NCBI RefSeq assembly: GCF_002090155.1
Contig: NZ_BBRM01000002.1
Coordinates: forward strand, 620,001-684,000
Source: Demequina sp. NBRC 110056
Lineage (GTDB): Bacteria; Actinomycetota; Actinomycetes; Actinomycetales; Demequinaceae
Direction: 5' to 3'
DNA length: 64,000 nucleotides
Made by a program: the position numbers and the translations under genes. The first letter of the stretch is position 1. Each line of letters opens with the position of its first letter. This document shows positions 18,322 to 30,962 of this stretch, piece after piece. Below the pieces are notes generated by a model, which made no database searches, was not told the DNA's origin, and saw nothing but the letters and a program-made list of their open reading frames with translations.

Positions 18322-19352
18322 GAGTCCGAGGGTACCGCCAGGTCCGGCAGGGTCTCAACATCCACCTCGCGGCCGTAGTCGGCGGTGGCCCACGCGGCGG
18401 CGCACGCGGCGCGCGCCGGGTCCAGGCCGTCCGCCGTGCCCGTGCCGTCGACCTCGAGGTGCAGGCGGCCGCCCGCGACCCACGACGTCGCCGAGCCCAC
18501 CGTCCACCGGTCGCCGTGGCGTGTCGGAGCAGGATGGGAAAACGCGAGAGCGCTGAGGTCGAGGCCTAAGAAGGACGGGCGGTGCTCCGGCGGCGCGAGG
18601 ATCGCGTCGCGCACGCCGTCGACGCCGGTGAGCACCTGAAGGCCGGGGTATCCCGCGGCACGCGCGCCCTTGAGGTCGGTGTCGAGCCGGTCCCCCACGA
18701 CGAGCGGGCGTTCAGCGTCGGCCTTCGCCGCCGCGAGCCGGAACATCGCGGGCTCGGGCTTGCCTGCGCCGGGAGGGTTCACCCCGGTCGCCGCGACGAC
18801 GACGTTCACGAGGGATCCGTTGCCCGGGGCCGTGCCGCGGTCGTTGGGGATCGTGAGGTCCTTGTTCGACGCGAAGAAGCGAGCCCCAGCGTTGATCGCG
18901 TACGACGCCTCGGCGAGCTCCTTCCACGACACGTCCGGCGAGAAGCCCTGGACGACGGCGTCGGGCTTCGCCTCGGCAGAGTCGACGATGACGTACCCGG
19001 CCTCGGTCACCGCGGTGCGCAGGCCGGCGCCGCCAACCACGTACACCGTCGACCCGGGCGCGAGCGTCTCGAGCATCAGGGCGGCCGCGGCCTGCGCGGC
19101 CGTCATGACCTCGTCGGTGTCGGTCGGCATGCCCAGCTCGCTCAGGTGATCGGCGACAGTGCCGGGCTCGCGGGACGCGTTGTTCGTCACGAAGACGACG
19201 CGCATCCCGGCCGCGCGTGCGGCCGCGAGGGCCGGCGGCGCCGAGGGGATCGCGTGCGGGCCGCGGTACGCCACGCCGTCGAGGTCGACCAGCGCAGCGT
19301 CGAACGCCACCTGGAGCGGGAGGTCCGTTCCGAGAAGGGACGATGCGGTCAC
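18318..19352 (-). CDS. HAD-IIA family hydrolase
   Basis: A 344-aa HAD-superfamily phosphatase of the NagD-like IIA class. The nucleophile motif is FDAALVDLDGVAYRG, motif II is FVTNNAS, and the Mg-binding motif III is VVGDRLDTDLKGA. The last 80 residues (about 265-344) form an extra domain not needed for catalysis. Homologue Rv1692 was reported to act on glycerol 3-phosphate; the substrate here is inferred only by homology. Start is GTG at 19352, overlapping the TPR gene stop as GTGA. Confidence 0.92.
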   Translation of the reverse strand: MTASSLLGTDLPLQVAFDAALVDLDGVAYRGPHAIPSAPPALAAARAAGMRVVFVTNNASREPGTVADHLSELGMPTDTDEVMTAAQAAAALMLETLAPGSTVYVVGGAGLRTAVTEAGYVIVDSAEAKPDAVVQGFSPDVSWKELAEASYAINAGARFFASNKDLTIPNDRGTAPGNGSLVNVVVAATGVNPPGAGKPEPAMFRLAAAKADAERPLVVGDRLDTDLKGARAAGYPGLQVLTGVDGVRDAILAPPEHRPSFLGLDLSALAFSHPAPTRHGDRWTVGSATSWVAGGRLHLEVDGTGTADGLDPARAACAAAWATADYGREVDVETLPDLAVPSDS

Positions 19353-21013
19353 TGGCGGTCCTCCTCGGCGCCAGTGTCCGCGGGTTCGGCTTCTTCCGTG
19401 TCGGCTTCAGCCGTGTCGGAGGCCGGGCCGTGCTCAGCGTCGCCTGCGGCCGAGTCGACGGCCGGTTCTCCATCGACTGCATCGGTGGGCTCGGAGCCGG
19501 CGTCTCCGTCGACGTCATCGACGTCCTCGACGTCCTCGACGTCCTCGACGGGAGCGTCCAGCTCGGCTACGTCGTACACCGTGATGTCGAAGTCGAGATC
19601 GGGCTCCGCCTCGCCGCTCGGCAGGGTCGCCTCGAGGGCCTCCGCCTCGTCGTCCTTGCCCATCGCGCGCAGCACCGGGACCGTGGCCTCGCCGATGCGC
19701 ACGCGCTGGTCCTCGTCCGTCGCCTTGAGCTGGCGCAACAGCACGAGCGCAGCGCCCGCGTCGCCCATGTCGAGGCGCGCGCCGGCCAGCACGATGTCGA
19801 GCTCGGCTCGAGCATGTGCGGGAAGCGACTTCGCCTCCTCGGAACGCGCGAGGTCGATCGCCCTCTCGGGCCGGCCCAGACCACGCTCGCAGTCGGCCAT
19901 CAGCGGGAGGTGCTCGTGCGAGCCGTTGAGGCGGCGCACGGTACGGAACTCACGCAATGCCTCCGCGTAGCGACCCGTCGCGTAGGCGGCGAGCGCGTTG
20001 GCCTCGCGCACCACGTCGACGCGCCCGCCGCGAGCAACGGCAACCTGCGCGTGACGGTAGGCGAGCTCGGGATCGAGGTCGAGGAACGACCCGACCATGA
20101 TGAGGTGGCGGCCGACGTCCTCGGCGTTGTCCTTGCTCAGCGTGCGCAGGCGTGCGCGGACCGTGCGGTCAAGCTGTCCGTACTGCACCTCCTCGGGGAT
20201 CTCGGGCGCGTCCACCATCGGGCGCACGGCAGCGCGATCTCCGCGGCGGGAGCCATCGTCACGCGTGGTCCGGCGGTCATCACGCCGCACGCGGTCCTGG
20301 GGACGGTCGCTGCGGACTCCATCCTGGCGGTCGTCGTCTCGCCGAGGCCGGCCGTAGCCGCCGGAGGAGCCAGAGCGCCTGTCGTTCCCGGCGCCCCGCG
20401 AGGCGCCGTAGCCGCCCCTGCTGTCGCCATCCCGGCGAGGCCCACCGCCGCCGTCACGGTCGCCGCGGTAGCCGCCACGAGAGTCACCATCGCGGTTGCC
20501 CCGGTATCCACCACGAGAGTCACCATCACGGTTGCCCCGGTATCCACCACGAGAGTCACCATCACGGTTGCCCCGGTATCCACCACGAGAGTCACCTTCA
20601 CGGTTGCCGCGGTAGCCACCACGATCACCGCCGTCTCGGCTCCCGCCGTAACCACCACGAGAGTCACCATCACGGTTGCCCCGGTAGCCACCACGGTCAC
20701 CCTGCGGACGCGAGCCGTACGATCGCTCGCCGCTCGAGGATCGGTTCTGCGACGGGCCGTCAGAACGGCGTTGCCCCTGGTAGCCACCACGACGATCGTC
20801 ACTGGAACTAGAGCCGGATCGTCGAGGAGCTCCGGAGCGCTTGTCCCCGTACGACTTGCCGGCACGATCGCCGCTGCCGCGTCCCGATGACGCCGAGTCG
20901 CGACGCGGGCCGTCGGAGCGACGTGCATCTCGCGAGTCTCCGCCGGACGATCGTCCGTCGCTCGAGCGAGATGCGCGCTCGTCGCCGCTGTCGCGGTCGT
21001 CTGTGCCAGCCAT
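19349..21013 (-). CDS. TPR-like protein with long RGG-type repeat region
   Basis: A 554-aa protein in three parts. Residues 1-265 are disordered, rich in Arg, Gly, Ser and Asp, with about seven 12-residue repeats of GGYRGNRDGDSR between residues 108 and 203. Residues 270-465 form helical pairs like TPR units (ALREFRTVRRLNGSHEHLP, ARAELDIVLAGARLD). The last 80 residues are acidic with DVEDVEDVDDVDGD. Homologues occur in this operon in other Actinobacteria (Rv1691 lacks the long RGG part, from memory). RGG regions often bind RNA, but no function is shown. Start ATG 21013 follows GGAG. Confidence 0.85.
   Translation of the reverse strand: MAGTDDRDSGDERASRSSDGRSSGGDSRDARRSDGPRRDSASSGRGSGDRAGKSYGDKRSGAPRRSGSSSSDDRRGGYQGQRRSDGPSQNRSSSGERSYGSRPQGDRGGYRGNRDGDSRGGYGGSRDGGDRGGYRGNREGDSRGGYRGNRDGDSRGGYRGNRDGDSRGGYRGNRDGDSRGGYRGDRDGGGGPRRDGDSRGGYGASRGAGNDRRSGSSGGYGRPRRDDDRQDGVRSDRPQDRVRRDDRRTTRDDGSRRGDRAAVRPMVDAPEIPEEVQYGQLDRTVRARLRTLSKDNAEDVGRHLIMVGSFLDLDPELAYRHAQVAVARGGRVDVVREANALAAYATGRYAEALREFRTVRRLNGSHEHLPLMADCERGLGRPERAIDLARSEEAKSLPAHARAELDIVLAGARLDMGDAGAALVLLRQLKATDEDQRVRIGEATVPVLRAMGKDDEAEALEATLPSGEAEPDLDFDITVYDVAELDAPVEDVEDVEDVDDVDGDAGSEPTDAVDGEPAVDSAAGDAEHGPASDTAEADTEEAEPADTGAEEDRQ
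20405..20692 (-). repeat. 36-bp in-frame tandem repeats coding the RGG region
   Basis: About seven head-to-tail copies of a 36-bp unit, each coding GGYRGNRDGDSR or a variant. Three adjacent copies (near 20490-20600) are identical or nearly so at DNA level, so the array is recent or kept uniform by recombination, while outer copies have drifted. Confidence 0.85.
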
Positions 21014-21071
21014 GATGCTCCGTTCGGATGCGCGCTCGTGCGCGCGTCTTGGGACGATTCTTGCGGAAATG

Positions 21072-21105
21072 ACGAAGGGCCGCCCAGCATTGGGCGGCCC
21101 TTCGT
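21072..21105 (-). terminator. rRNA operon terminator
   Basis: A perfect 15-bp stem with a 4-nt loop, arms 21072-21086 and 21091-21105 (core AAGGGCCGCCCA / TGGGCGGCCCTT). It lies just downstream of the 5S gene on the minus strand. The downstream side is ATTTCC rather than a long U run, common for actinobacterial terminators. Confidence 0.88.
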
Positions 21106-21116
21106 TGAAAGAATGT

Positions 21117-21233
21117 CCCGCTGCGACCTACTCTCCCACACCCTGGCGAGTGCAGTACCATCGGCGCTGAGAGGCTTAGCTTCCGGGTTCGGAATGGAGC
21201 CGGGCGTTTCCCTCTCGCTATGGCAGCGGAAAC
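21117..21233 (-). rRNA. rrf: 5S ribosomal RNA
   Basis: On the minus strand the sequence holds the 5S hallmarks: GGGAAACGCCCGG, CATTCCGAACCCGGAAGC, TAAGCCTCTCAGCGCCGATG and GGGAGAGTAGGTC. The two ends pair as helix I (CCGCTGC with GCAGCGG). Ends are approximate to a few bases. It is the last gene of the rrn operon. Confidence 0.95.
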
Positions 21234-21304
21234 TCTATGGAGATATCAGTACCCGACCGTATCTCGGGAACCGCACAGTGGACGCGTAGCATTATTGATA
21301 AAAG

Positions 21305-26264
<4,960 letters not shown>

Positions 26265-26528
26265 TGTTTGATAGCAATCCGACCGAAGTCGGTTCACATA
26301 CAATACGAAGTGATTCCGAAGAATCGTTTAATCTCTAGCTTCGAACAAAATGTCACTGACATTTCGTTGTCTACCAAAGGAATCCTGCATCCCGCTGCTC
26401 GAGCCGAAGCTCGCTCACCGTGATGCCGGAGGTTTTGGCATCGACTATGTGGCACACTGTTGAGTTCTCAAGGTTCGGACGCGCACCGCTCTCAACTCGT
26501 TTGAGTTGGGATTCGGGGCAACCCTTCT
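26265..26528 (-). promoter_or_regulatory. rrn 5' leader with boxA-like element
   Basis: The transcribed leader between the last promoter and 16S. It holds CCTTGAGAACTCAACAGTG (26473-26455), matching the boxA and processing region of mycobacterial rRNA leaders (antitermination and RNase III maturation). It also has a small hairpin, CAACTC-GTTT-GAGTTG, near 26490-26510. No gene is present. Confidence 0.7.
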
Positions 26529-26557
26529 AAGTTACTCGCATGTTTCCGACTTGTCAA
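26529..26557 (-). promoter_or_regulatory. rrn promoter 1 (closest to 16S)
   Basis: Minus strand: TTGACA at 26557-26552, a 17-nt spacer, TAACTT at 26534-26529. The -35 is consensus. Downstream of the -10 comes GGGTTGCC, shared by the other copies. Upstream of -35 lies the inverted repeat ATCGCC-N5-GGCGAT. Confidence 0.88.
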
Positions 26558-26604
26558 ATCGCCGTGTCGGCGATCCGTGTCGGCCCCATTTGGGCAACTC
26601 GTCT

Positions 26605-26633
26605 AAGTTACTCACTCGTTTGCAGCTTGTCAA
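26605..26633 (-). promoter_or_regulatory. rrn promoter 2
   Basis: Minus strand: TTGACA at 26633-26628, a 17-nt spacer, TAACTT at 26610-26605, then GAGTTGCCC. The upstream inverted repeat is degenerate in this copy. Confidence 0.88.
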
Positions 26634-26683
26634 ATCGCGCTAGTGGCTGATTTGTTTCGCTGTTCCCGTGTGGCAACCCGACT

Positions 26684-26712
26684 AAGTTACTTTCTCGTTT
26701 CCGACCTGTCAA
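26684..26712 (-). promoter_or_regulatory. rrn promoter 3
   Basis: Minus strand: TTGACA at 26712-26707, a 17-nt spacer, TAACTT at 26689-26684, then GGGTTGCCA. A perfect inverted repeat AAATCGC-N7-GCGATTT (26711-26731) overlaps the -35 edge. Confidence 0.9.
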
Positions 26713-26763
26713 ATCGCTTTGTTTGCGATTTGTTTTTGTCAGAACCGATCTGGCAACTCGTTG

Positions 26764-26792
26764 AAGTTACTCGGTTGTTTTCGGCCTGTCAA
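26764..26792 (-). promoter_or_regulatory. rrn promoter 4
   Basis: Minus strand: TTGACA at 26792-26787, a 17-nt spacer, TAACTT at 26769-26764, then GAGTTGCCA. The upstream inverted repeat is ATCGC-N7-GCGAT. Confidence 0.9.
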
Positions 26793-26846
26793 ATCGCATT
26801 GTTTGCGATCTGAGCTTCTGGCCGAACCCTTCCGGGCAACTCCACC

Positions 26847-26875
26847 AACTTACCCGCTTCTTCAGTACCTGTCAA
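26847..26875 (-). promoter_or_regulatory. rrn promoter 5 (most distal)
   Basis: Minus strand: TTGACA at 26875-26870, a 17-nt spacer, TAAGTT at 26852-26847, then GAGTTGCCC. The spacer and the sequence upstream of -35 differ most from the other copies. From 26880 to 27118 I see no gene, only sequence between this promoter and the tyrS terminator. Confidence 0.82.
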
Positions 26876-27118
26876 CTTGCCTTGCCGGCGTGTTGTGTGG
26901 TCCTGCTCCCGCGGGGGGCTCTCCATCGTACATCAGTCAGGGCGCGCTTGCGACCCGAGTTCGATGTTCGTTGGGGAGCTGTCCAGTGGGGCTTCGCGTG
27001 GCCTTCTCCAGTCCTCCGCGAAGCGCTTCCGTCGTTGGCAGCGAGGAAGACATTACGGCTCGGTGAACCCCAAGTCAAATCGGCGCGCACCGGGCGTGTC
27101 GCACGCACTAGAACGACG

Positions 27119-27158
27119 AAAGCCCCTGGTAACCGCGCAGTTCGCGATCTCCAGGGGC
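27119..27158 (-). terminator. tyrS terminator
   Basis: Begins 8 nt after the tyrS stop on the minus strand. Arms GCCCCTGG (27158-27151) and CCAGGGGC (27129-27122) enclose a 21-nt loop with an inner CGCG/CGCG stem, followed by TTTCGTC. Confidence 0.8.
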
Positions 27159-27165
27159 GCTTCCG

Positions 27166-28431
27166 TCAGGCTTGCGTCCGCACAAGTCCGACAGATTTCT
27201 TGCCTCGCCGGAGCACGTACCACCCGCCTGCAAGGGCCGGGCCAGCGTCGATGAGCGCGTCGATCGACTCCACCTTGACGTTGTTCACGTACGCGCCACC
27301 GTCCTGCACCGCGCGCCGGGCATCGGACTTCGACCCCACGATCCCCGCGTCGACGAGAGCGTCGACCACCGAGGCGCCTCGTGCCACGGTGGCACCGCCG
27401 AGCTCATCCGCGCATCCGGCGAGCGTCGCCTCGTCCAACGTCGCCAGGTCTCCCCTGCCGAACAGTGATTGCGAGGCGGCGACAACCGCATCGGCCGCCG
27501 CCGCTCCGTGCACGAGCGCGGTGACCTCCCACGCGAGCGTGCGCTGCGCCTCCCGCTTGAACGGCTCGTCCGCCACAGCCTTCTCGAGCGCGTCGATCTC
27601 CTCCCGCTTCAGGAAGGTGAACACCTTGATGTAGCCGATCACGTCGGCGTCGGCCTGATTGAGCCAGAACTGGTAGAAGGCGTAGGGACTCGTCATCGCC
27701 GGGTCCAGCCAGACGGTTCCCGACTCAGTCTTGCCGAACTTGGTCCCGTCAGCCTTGGTGATGAGCGGCGTCGAGAGGGCATGCACCGATGTGCCCTCTG
27801 CCTTGCGGATCAGCTCTGTGCCGGCGGTGAGGTTGCCCCACTGGTCTGAGCCACCGGTCTGCATGGTGCAGCCGTAACGACGGTGGAGCTCCAGGAAGTC
27901 CATGCCCTGCAGCACTTGGTAGGAGAACTCCGTGTAGCTGATGCCCTCGTCGGAGGACAGGCGGCGCGCCACCGTGTCCTTGGCGATCATGGTGCCGAGG
28001 CGGAAGTACTTGCCAACGTCGCGCAGCAGCTCGATCGCGGACATGTCCTTGGTCCACTCGTAGTTGTTCACCATCCGCGCCGCCGCGGGACCTTCGAAGT
28101 CCAGGAACGGCTCGATCTGGCCCCGGATGCGCTCCACCCACTCGTGCACGACCTCGACGGAGTTGAGGGTGCGCTCGCCCGACATCTTCGGGTCTCCGAT
28201 GAGTCCGGTCGCGCCTCCCACGAGCGCGAGCGGTAGGTGGCCCGCCTGCTGCAGCCTCTTCACGGTGAGGATCTGCACGAGGTTGCCGATGTGCAGGCTC
28301 GGCGCGGTCGGGTCGAAGCCGCAATACAGGGTGACCGGGCCCTCGTCGAGGTGAGCGCGGAGCTCGTCGTCGCCGGTGGTCTGAGAGATGAGGCCGCGCC
28401 AGGCGAGCTCGTCGAGGATGTGCTCAGTCAT
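27166..28431 (-). CDS. tyrS: TyrS tyrosyl-tRNA synthetase
   Basis: A 421-aa class I aminoacyl-tRNA synthetase that charges tRNA-Tyr. The HIGH-type motif is PTAPSLHIGNL, the KMSKS equivalent is KFGKT (in DGTKFGKTES), and the C-terminal 70 residues form the S4 RNA-binding domain. Start is taken as ATG 28431, with CAGG four nt upstream; ATG 28443 would add four residues (MTGI) with no better site. The 252 bp upstream show no gene and no convincing T-box leader. It has its own terminator before the rrn promoters. Confidence 0.96.
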   Translation of the reverse strand: MTEHILDELAWRGLISQTTGDDELRAHLDEGPVTLYCGFDPTAPSLHIGNLVQILTVKRLQQAGHLPLALVGGATGLIGDPKMSGERTLNSVEVVHEWVERIRGQIEPFLDFEGPAAARMVNNYEWTKDMSAIELLRDVGKYFRLGTMIAKDTVARRLSSDEGISYTEFSYQVLQGMDFLELHRRYGCTMQTGGSDQWGNLTAGTELIRKAEGTSVHALSTPLITKADGTKFGKTESGTVWLDPAMTSPYAFYQFWLNQADADVIGYIKVFTFLKREEIDALEKAVADEPFKREAQRTLAWEVTALVHGAAAADAVVAASQSLFGRGDLATLDEATLAGCADELGGATVARGASVVDALVDAGIVGSKSDARRAVQDGGAYVNNVKVESIDALIDAGPALAGGWYVLRRGKKSVGLVRTQA

Positions 28432-28683
28432 GATGCCTGTCATTGTGCCAGGCCGCAGAGCCGCCGCTCACGAGCGGTCCCGCAGCGCCATTGCTCCGGG
28501 ACACGGTTCCTCGCCCTCAGGCGAAAGAGAGAGTCGCTGGGCACGCGGAGCGGAATCACGAATCGGCGCTGAGGGGTGGACGTCAATCGAGGGGTCCAAC
28601 CGACTCGCGGTGTCGCATGCCCAGCGACACTTACGACGCTAGGCGTCGCTTCCTGAGAGGCTTCTCAGACGTCTCACAACGGA

Positions 28684-29337
28684 TCAGTCGCGGATGGGAG
28701 ACGTGCCGTCGACGATCATGTCCGCGGCCTCCCGCGTGCCATCCAGAGTGAAGTGCGTCATCTCACGTGGCTGCCAGCGAAGCCACTCGGCACGCATCCC
28801 CTCCCCGTCGCGGGCGATCCCCCGCGCCAGACGAACCTCCTCGGGCGCCTCGACCCACACGGTGCACACGCTGAACGCACGAGCCTCGCGCCGCGCCACA
28901 CCCACGCCCTCGATGACGAGGAACGGGCGGACTGGCACCGCGATGCGATCGGTGCGCTCCCCTCGCTGCCAGTCCCACATCGCGAAGCCCGCCTCCTGCC
29001 CAGCGGCAAGCGGTTCGAGGACCTGGGTCACGAGCACCTCGTCCAGCTGCTCGAGCCCGTCCCACCCTTCGTACATGTCGTCCGCGTGGAGCAGCTGCGC
29101 CGGCGCATCGGGCGCGGGGGCGCGAGACGGGTCGTACGTCCCCGCGCCGGCGCTCGGCTCTCCGCCCAGCGCGACCGTGATGCGGCCGGCGAGCGTCGTC
29201 TTGCCCGAACCAGCGGGCCCGTCCACCAGGATCAGGCGGGTGGCTCCGAGGCGTGGCGCCGTTGCGCGCGCACGGGCCACGATCTCGCTCACCGTGGGCT
29301 GGGCCCCAGGCACGCCGGGACCAGTGACGTTCGACAC
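28684..29337 (-). CDS. Uridine kinase-like P-loop NTPase
   Basis: A 217-aa cytoplasmic protein with a P-loop LVDGPAGSGKTTLAGRI (residues 38-54) and a LID-like region REARAFSVCTVWVEAPEEV, resembling uridine kinase or phosphoribulokinase-like enzymes of Actinobacteria. A conserved LHADDMYEGWDGLEQL follows, as in the nucleoside kinase family where Asp-Asp acts near the substrate. Start is GTG at 29337. It is divergent from the YbaK gene with only 22 bp between. Substrate uncertain. Confidence 0.8.
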   Translation of the reverse strand: MSNVTGPGVPGAQPTVSEIVARARATAPRLGATRLILVDGPAGSGKTTLAGRITVALGGEPSAGAGTYDPSRAPAPDAPAQLLHADDMYEGWDGLEQLDEVLVTQVLEPLAAGQEAGFAMWDWQRGERTDRIAVPVRPFLVIEGVGVARREARAFSVCTVWVEAPEEVRLARGIARDGEGMRAEWLRWQPREMTHFTLDGTREAADMIVDGTSPIRD

Positions 29338-29347
29338 CGGGCCAGGC

Positions 29348-29362
29348 TACGGTAGCCGCATG
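29348..29362 (+). promoter_or_regulatory. Candidate leaderless promoter of the YbaK gene
   Basis: TACGGT at 29348-29353 lies 6 nt before the ATG at 29360. The surrounding GGCTACGGTAGCC (29345-29357) is palindromic, so TACCGT is also available as a -10 element on the other strand for the divergent kinase gene. Confidence 0.4.
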
Positions 29363-29824
29363 CACGCCAACGTTCAGAAGGTCACCGCAGTCCTCGACGA
29401 GGCGGGCCTGCACGGTCGCGTGCGCGAGCTCTCCCAGGGCACCCACACCGCCGCGGAGGCGGCGGCGTTCCTTGGATGCGAGATCGGCGCGATCGCCAAC
29501 TCGCTCATCTTCATGACGGAGAAGGGGCCCATCCTCGTGCTCGCGTCGGGCGCGCATCGGGTCGACACGGCGCTCCTCGCAGCAGCGATCGGCGTCGAGG
29601 CCGTGGCCCGTGCGACTCCGGACGAGGTACGGGCGGCGACGGGCCAGCCCATCGGTGGCGTCGCACCGGTCGGCCACCCGGCGCCGCTGCCCACGTACCT
29701 CGACGTCGAGCTCGCCGAGCACGGCGAGCTGTGGGCCGCCGCCGGCATCCCCGCCTCGGTCTTCGAGATCTCGTACGAGGATCTCCGCGACGTGACGGGC
29801 GCGACCGAGGTGCGGGTCGCCTGA
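29360..29824 (+). CDS. YbaK/EbsC family aminoacyl-tRNA deacylase
   Basis: A 154-aa protein of the YbaK/ProX editing superfamily, whose members hydrolyse mischarged Cys-tRNA-Pro or Ala-tRNA-Pro in trans. Motifs LGCEIGAIANSLIF and VLASGAHRVD match the fold. The lysine usually found in the K-S-L-x-F position and needed for activity in H. influenzae YbaK is Asn here (ANSLIF). My recollection is that many actinobacterial members share this change, so it may act on another substrate. The real start is ATG 29360, 6 nt after a -10-like hexamer. Confidence 0.85.
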   Translation: MHANVQKVTAVLDEAGLHGRVRELSQGTHTAAEAAAFLGCEIGAIANSLIFMTEKGPILVLASGAHRVDTALLAAAIGVEAVARATPDEVRAATGQPIGGVAPVGHPAPLPTYLDVELAEHGELWAAAGIPASVFEISYEDLRDVTGATEVRVA

Positions 29825-29831
29825 CGCGTGT

Positions 29832-30962
29832 CTAGGTGACCGGGATCGAGCGGGACGTCGCCTCGAACCCGGCGAGCGCATCGGCGCTGGGCTGCTCGCA
29901 CAGCCCCGGGAAGGTGGGCACGGCGATGTGGCCGTCCTCGATGACGAACGGCGTCGTCAGGTCCCGCTCGTAGAACCGCGACGACGCGGAGATGTCGCCG
30001 GGGAGCGTGAAGCCCGGCAGTGCCGCGAGGGCCGCGTTCGCGCCCCTCGCGAGTCCGGTCTCGAGCATCCCGCCACACCACACGGCGATGCCCGCGGCGC
30101 GCGCCAGGTCGTGGATGCGGCGCGACTCGAGGTACCCGCCCACGCGGGAGGGCTTGATGTTGATGACGGCCGCCGCACCCATCGCGATCGCGTCGGCGGC
30201 GGACGCGGCCGACACGACCGACTCGTCGAGACACATGGGCGTCGACATCGCGCGCGCGAGCTCGGCGTGCTGACGCAGGTCGTCCTCCGCCAGGGGCTGC
30301 TCGATGAGGAGCAGGTCGAACGCGTCGAGCCGGCGCAGGTGCGCGGCGTCGACCAGCGTGTAGGCGGCGTTGGCGTCGACCTGCAGGCCGATCTCGGGGT
30401 GCGCCTCGCGCACGGCACGCACCGGTTCGACGTCCCAGCCGGGCTGGATCTTGAGCTTGATGCGCTGGTATCCCTCGTCCAGGTAGCGCCCGACCACATC
30501 GAGCAGCGCCGGGATCGAGTCCTGGATCCCGACGGAGACGCCTGACGGCACGCGGTCGCGCGTCACGCCGAGGTACGTGCCGAAGCTCGTGCCCGAGGCC
30601 TTGAGCTGGGCATCGAGGAGCGCGGCCTCGAGCGCCGCCTTGGCCATGCGGTGGCCTACGATCGGCTCGAGGTGCGCGGCCGCGGTCTCGGCCGTCAGGG
30701 CGCCATCACGCTGCGCGAGGGCGAGGCGCGGCAGGAGGAAGCGCTCCGTCACGTCCATCGCGCCCGCCGCGTACTCCTCGGAGTAGACGGGCTCGGCGAG
30801 GGCGCCACACTCGCCCCAGCCGATCACCTCGGCGCCGTCGACCCGCGCCGCGACCTCGACCGCGACCAGCGTGCGTGCCGTCTGCGTCGAGAAGGACGTG
30901 GTGAAGGGCGCGACGAGCGGGATGCGCAGCTCTCGCAGCGTGACGGTGTCGATCTGGATCAT
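29832..30962 (-). CDS. N-succinylamino-acid racemase / o-succinylbenzoate synthase (enolase superfamily)
   Basis: A 376-aa muconate-lactonizing-subgroup enolase. All active-site residues are present: Lys169 and Lys171 in RIKLKIQPGWD, Asp196 in QVDANAAY, Glu221 in IEQPL, Asp246 in LDES and Lys270 in NIKPSRVGG. The C-terminal GGMLETGLARGAN and PGDISASSRF are typical of the NSAR/OSBS family 2. No menaquinone genes are near. The neighbours are a GNAT and an M20 hydrolase in one overlapping operon, the set known from the N-succinylamino-acid racemase pathway, so racemase activity is favoured over MenC. The ATG overlaps the GNAT stop by 4 bp. Confidence 0.88.
   Translation of the reverse strand: MIQIDTVTLRELRIPLVAPFTTSFSTQTARTLVAVEVAARVDGAEVIGWGECGALAEPVYSEEYAAGAMDVTERFLLPRLALAQRDGALTAETAAAHLEPIVGHRMAKAALEAALLDAQLKASGTSFGTYLGVTRDRVPSGVSVGIQDSIPALLDVVGRYLDEGYQRIKLKIQPGWDVEPVRAVREAHPEIGLQVDANAAYTLVDAAHLRRLDAFDLLLIEQPLAEDDLRQHAELARAMSTPMCLDESVVSAASAADAIAMGAAAVINIKPSRVGGYLESRRIHDLARAAGIAVWCGGMLETGLARGANAALAALPGFTLPGDISASSRFYERDLTTPFVIEDGHIAVPTFPGLCEQPSADALAGFEATSRSIPVT

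Noticed and set aside
20405-20692. CRISPR array at the 36-bp repeats
   Set aside because: The repeats are head to tail without unique spacers and are in frame within a protein gene.
26872-27254. Plus-strand frames over the rrn promoter and tyrS end
   Set aside because: They overlap promoter and terminator elements and lack motifs.
28432-28683. T-box riboswitch upstream of tyrS
   Set aside because: No T-box core sequence or clear antiterminator/terminator pair was seen; the region looks like a plain promoter spacer.
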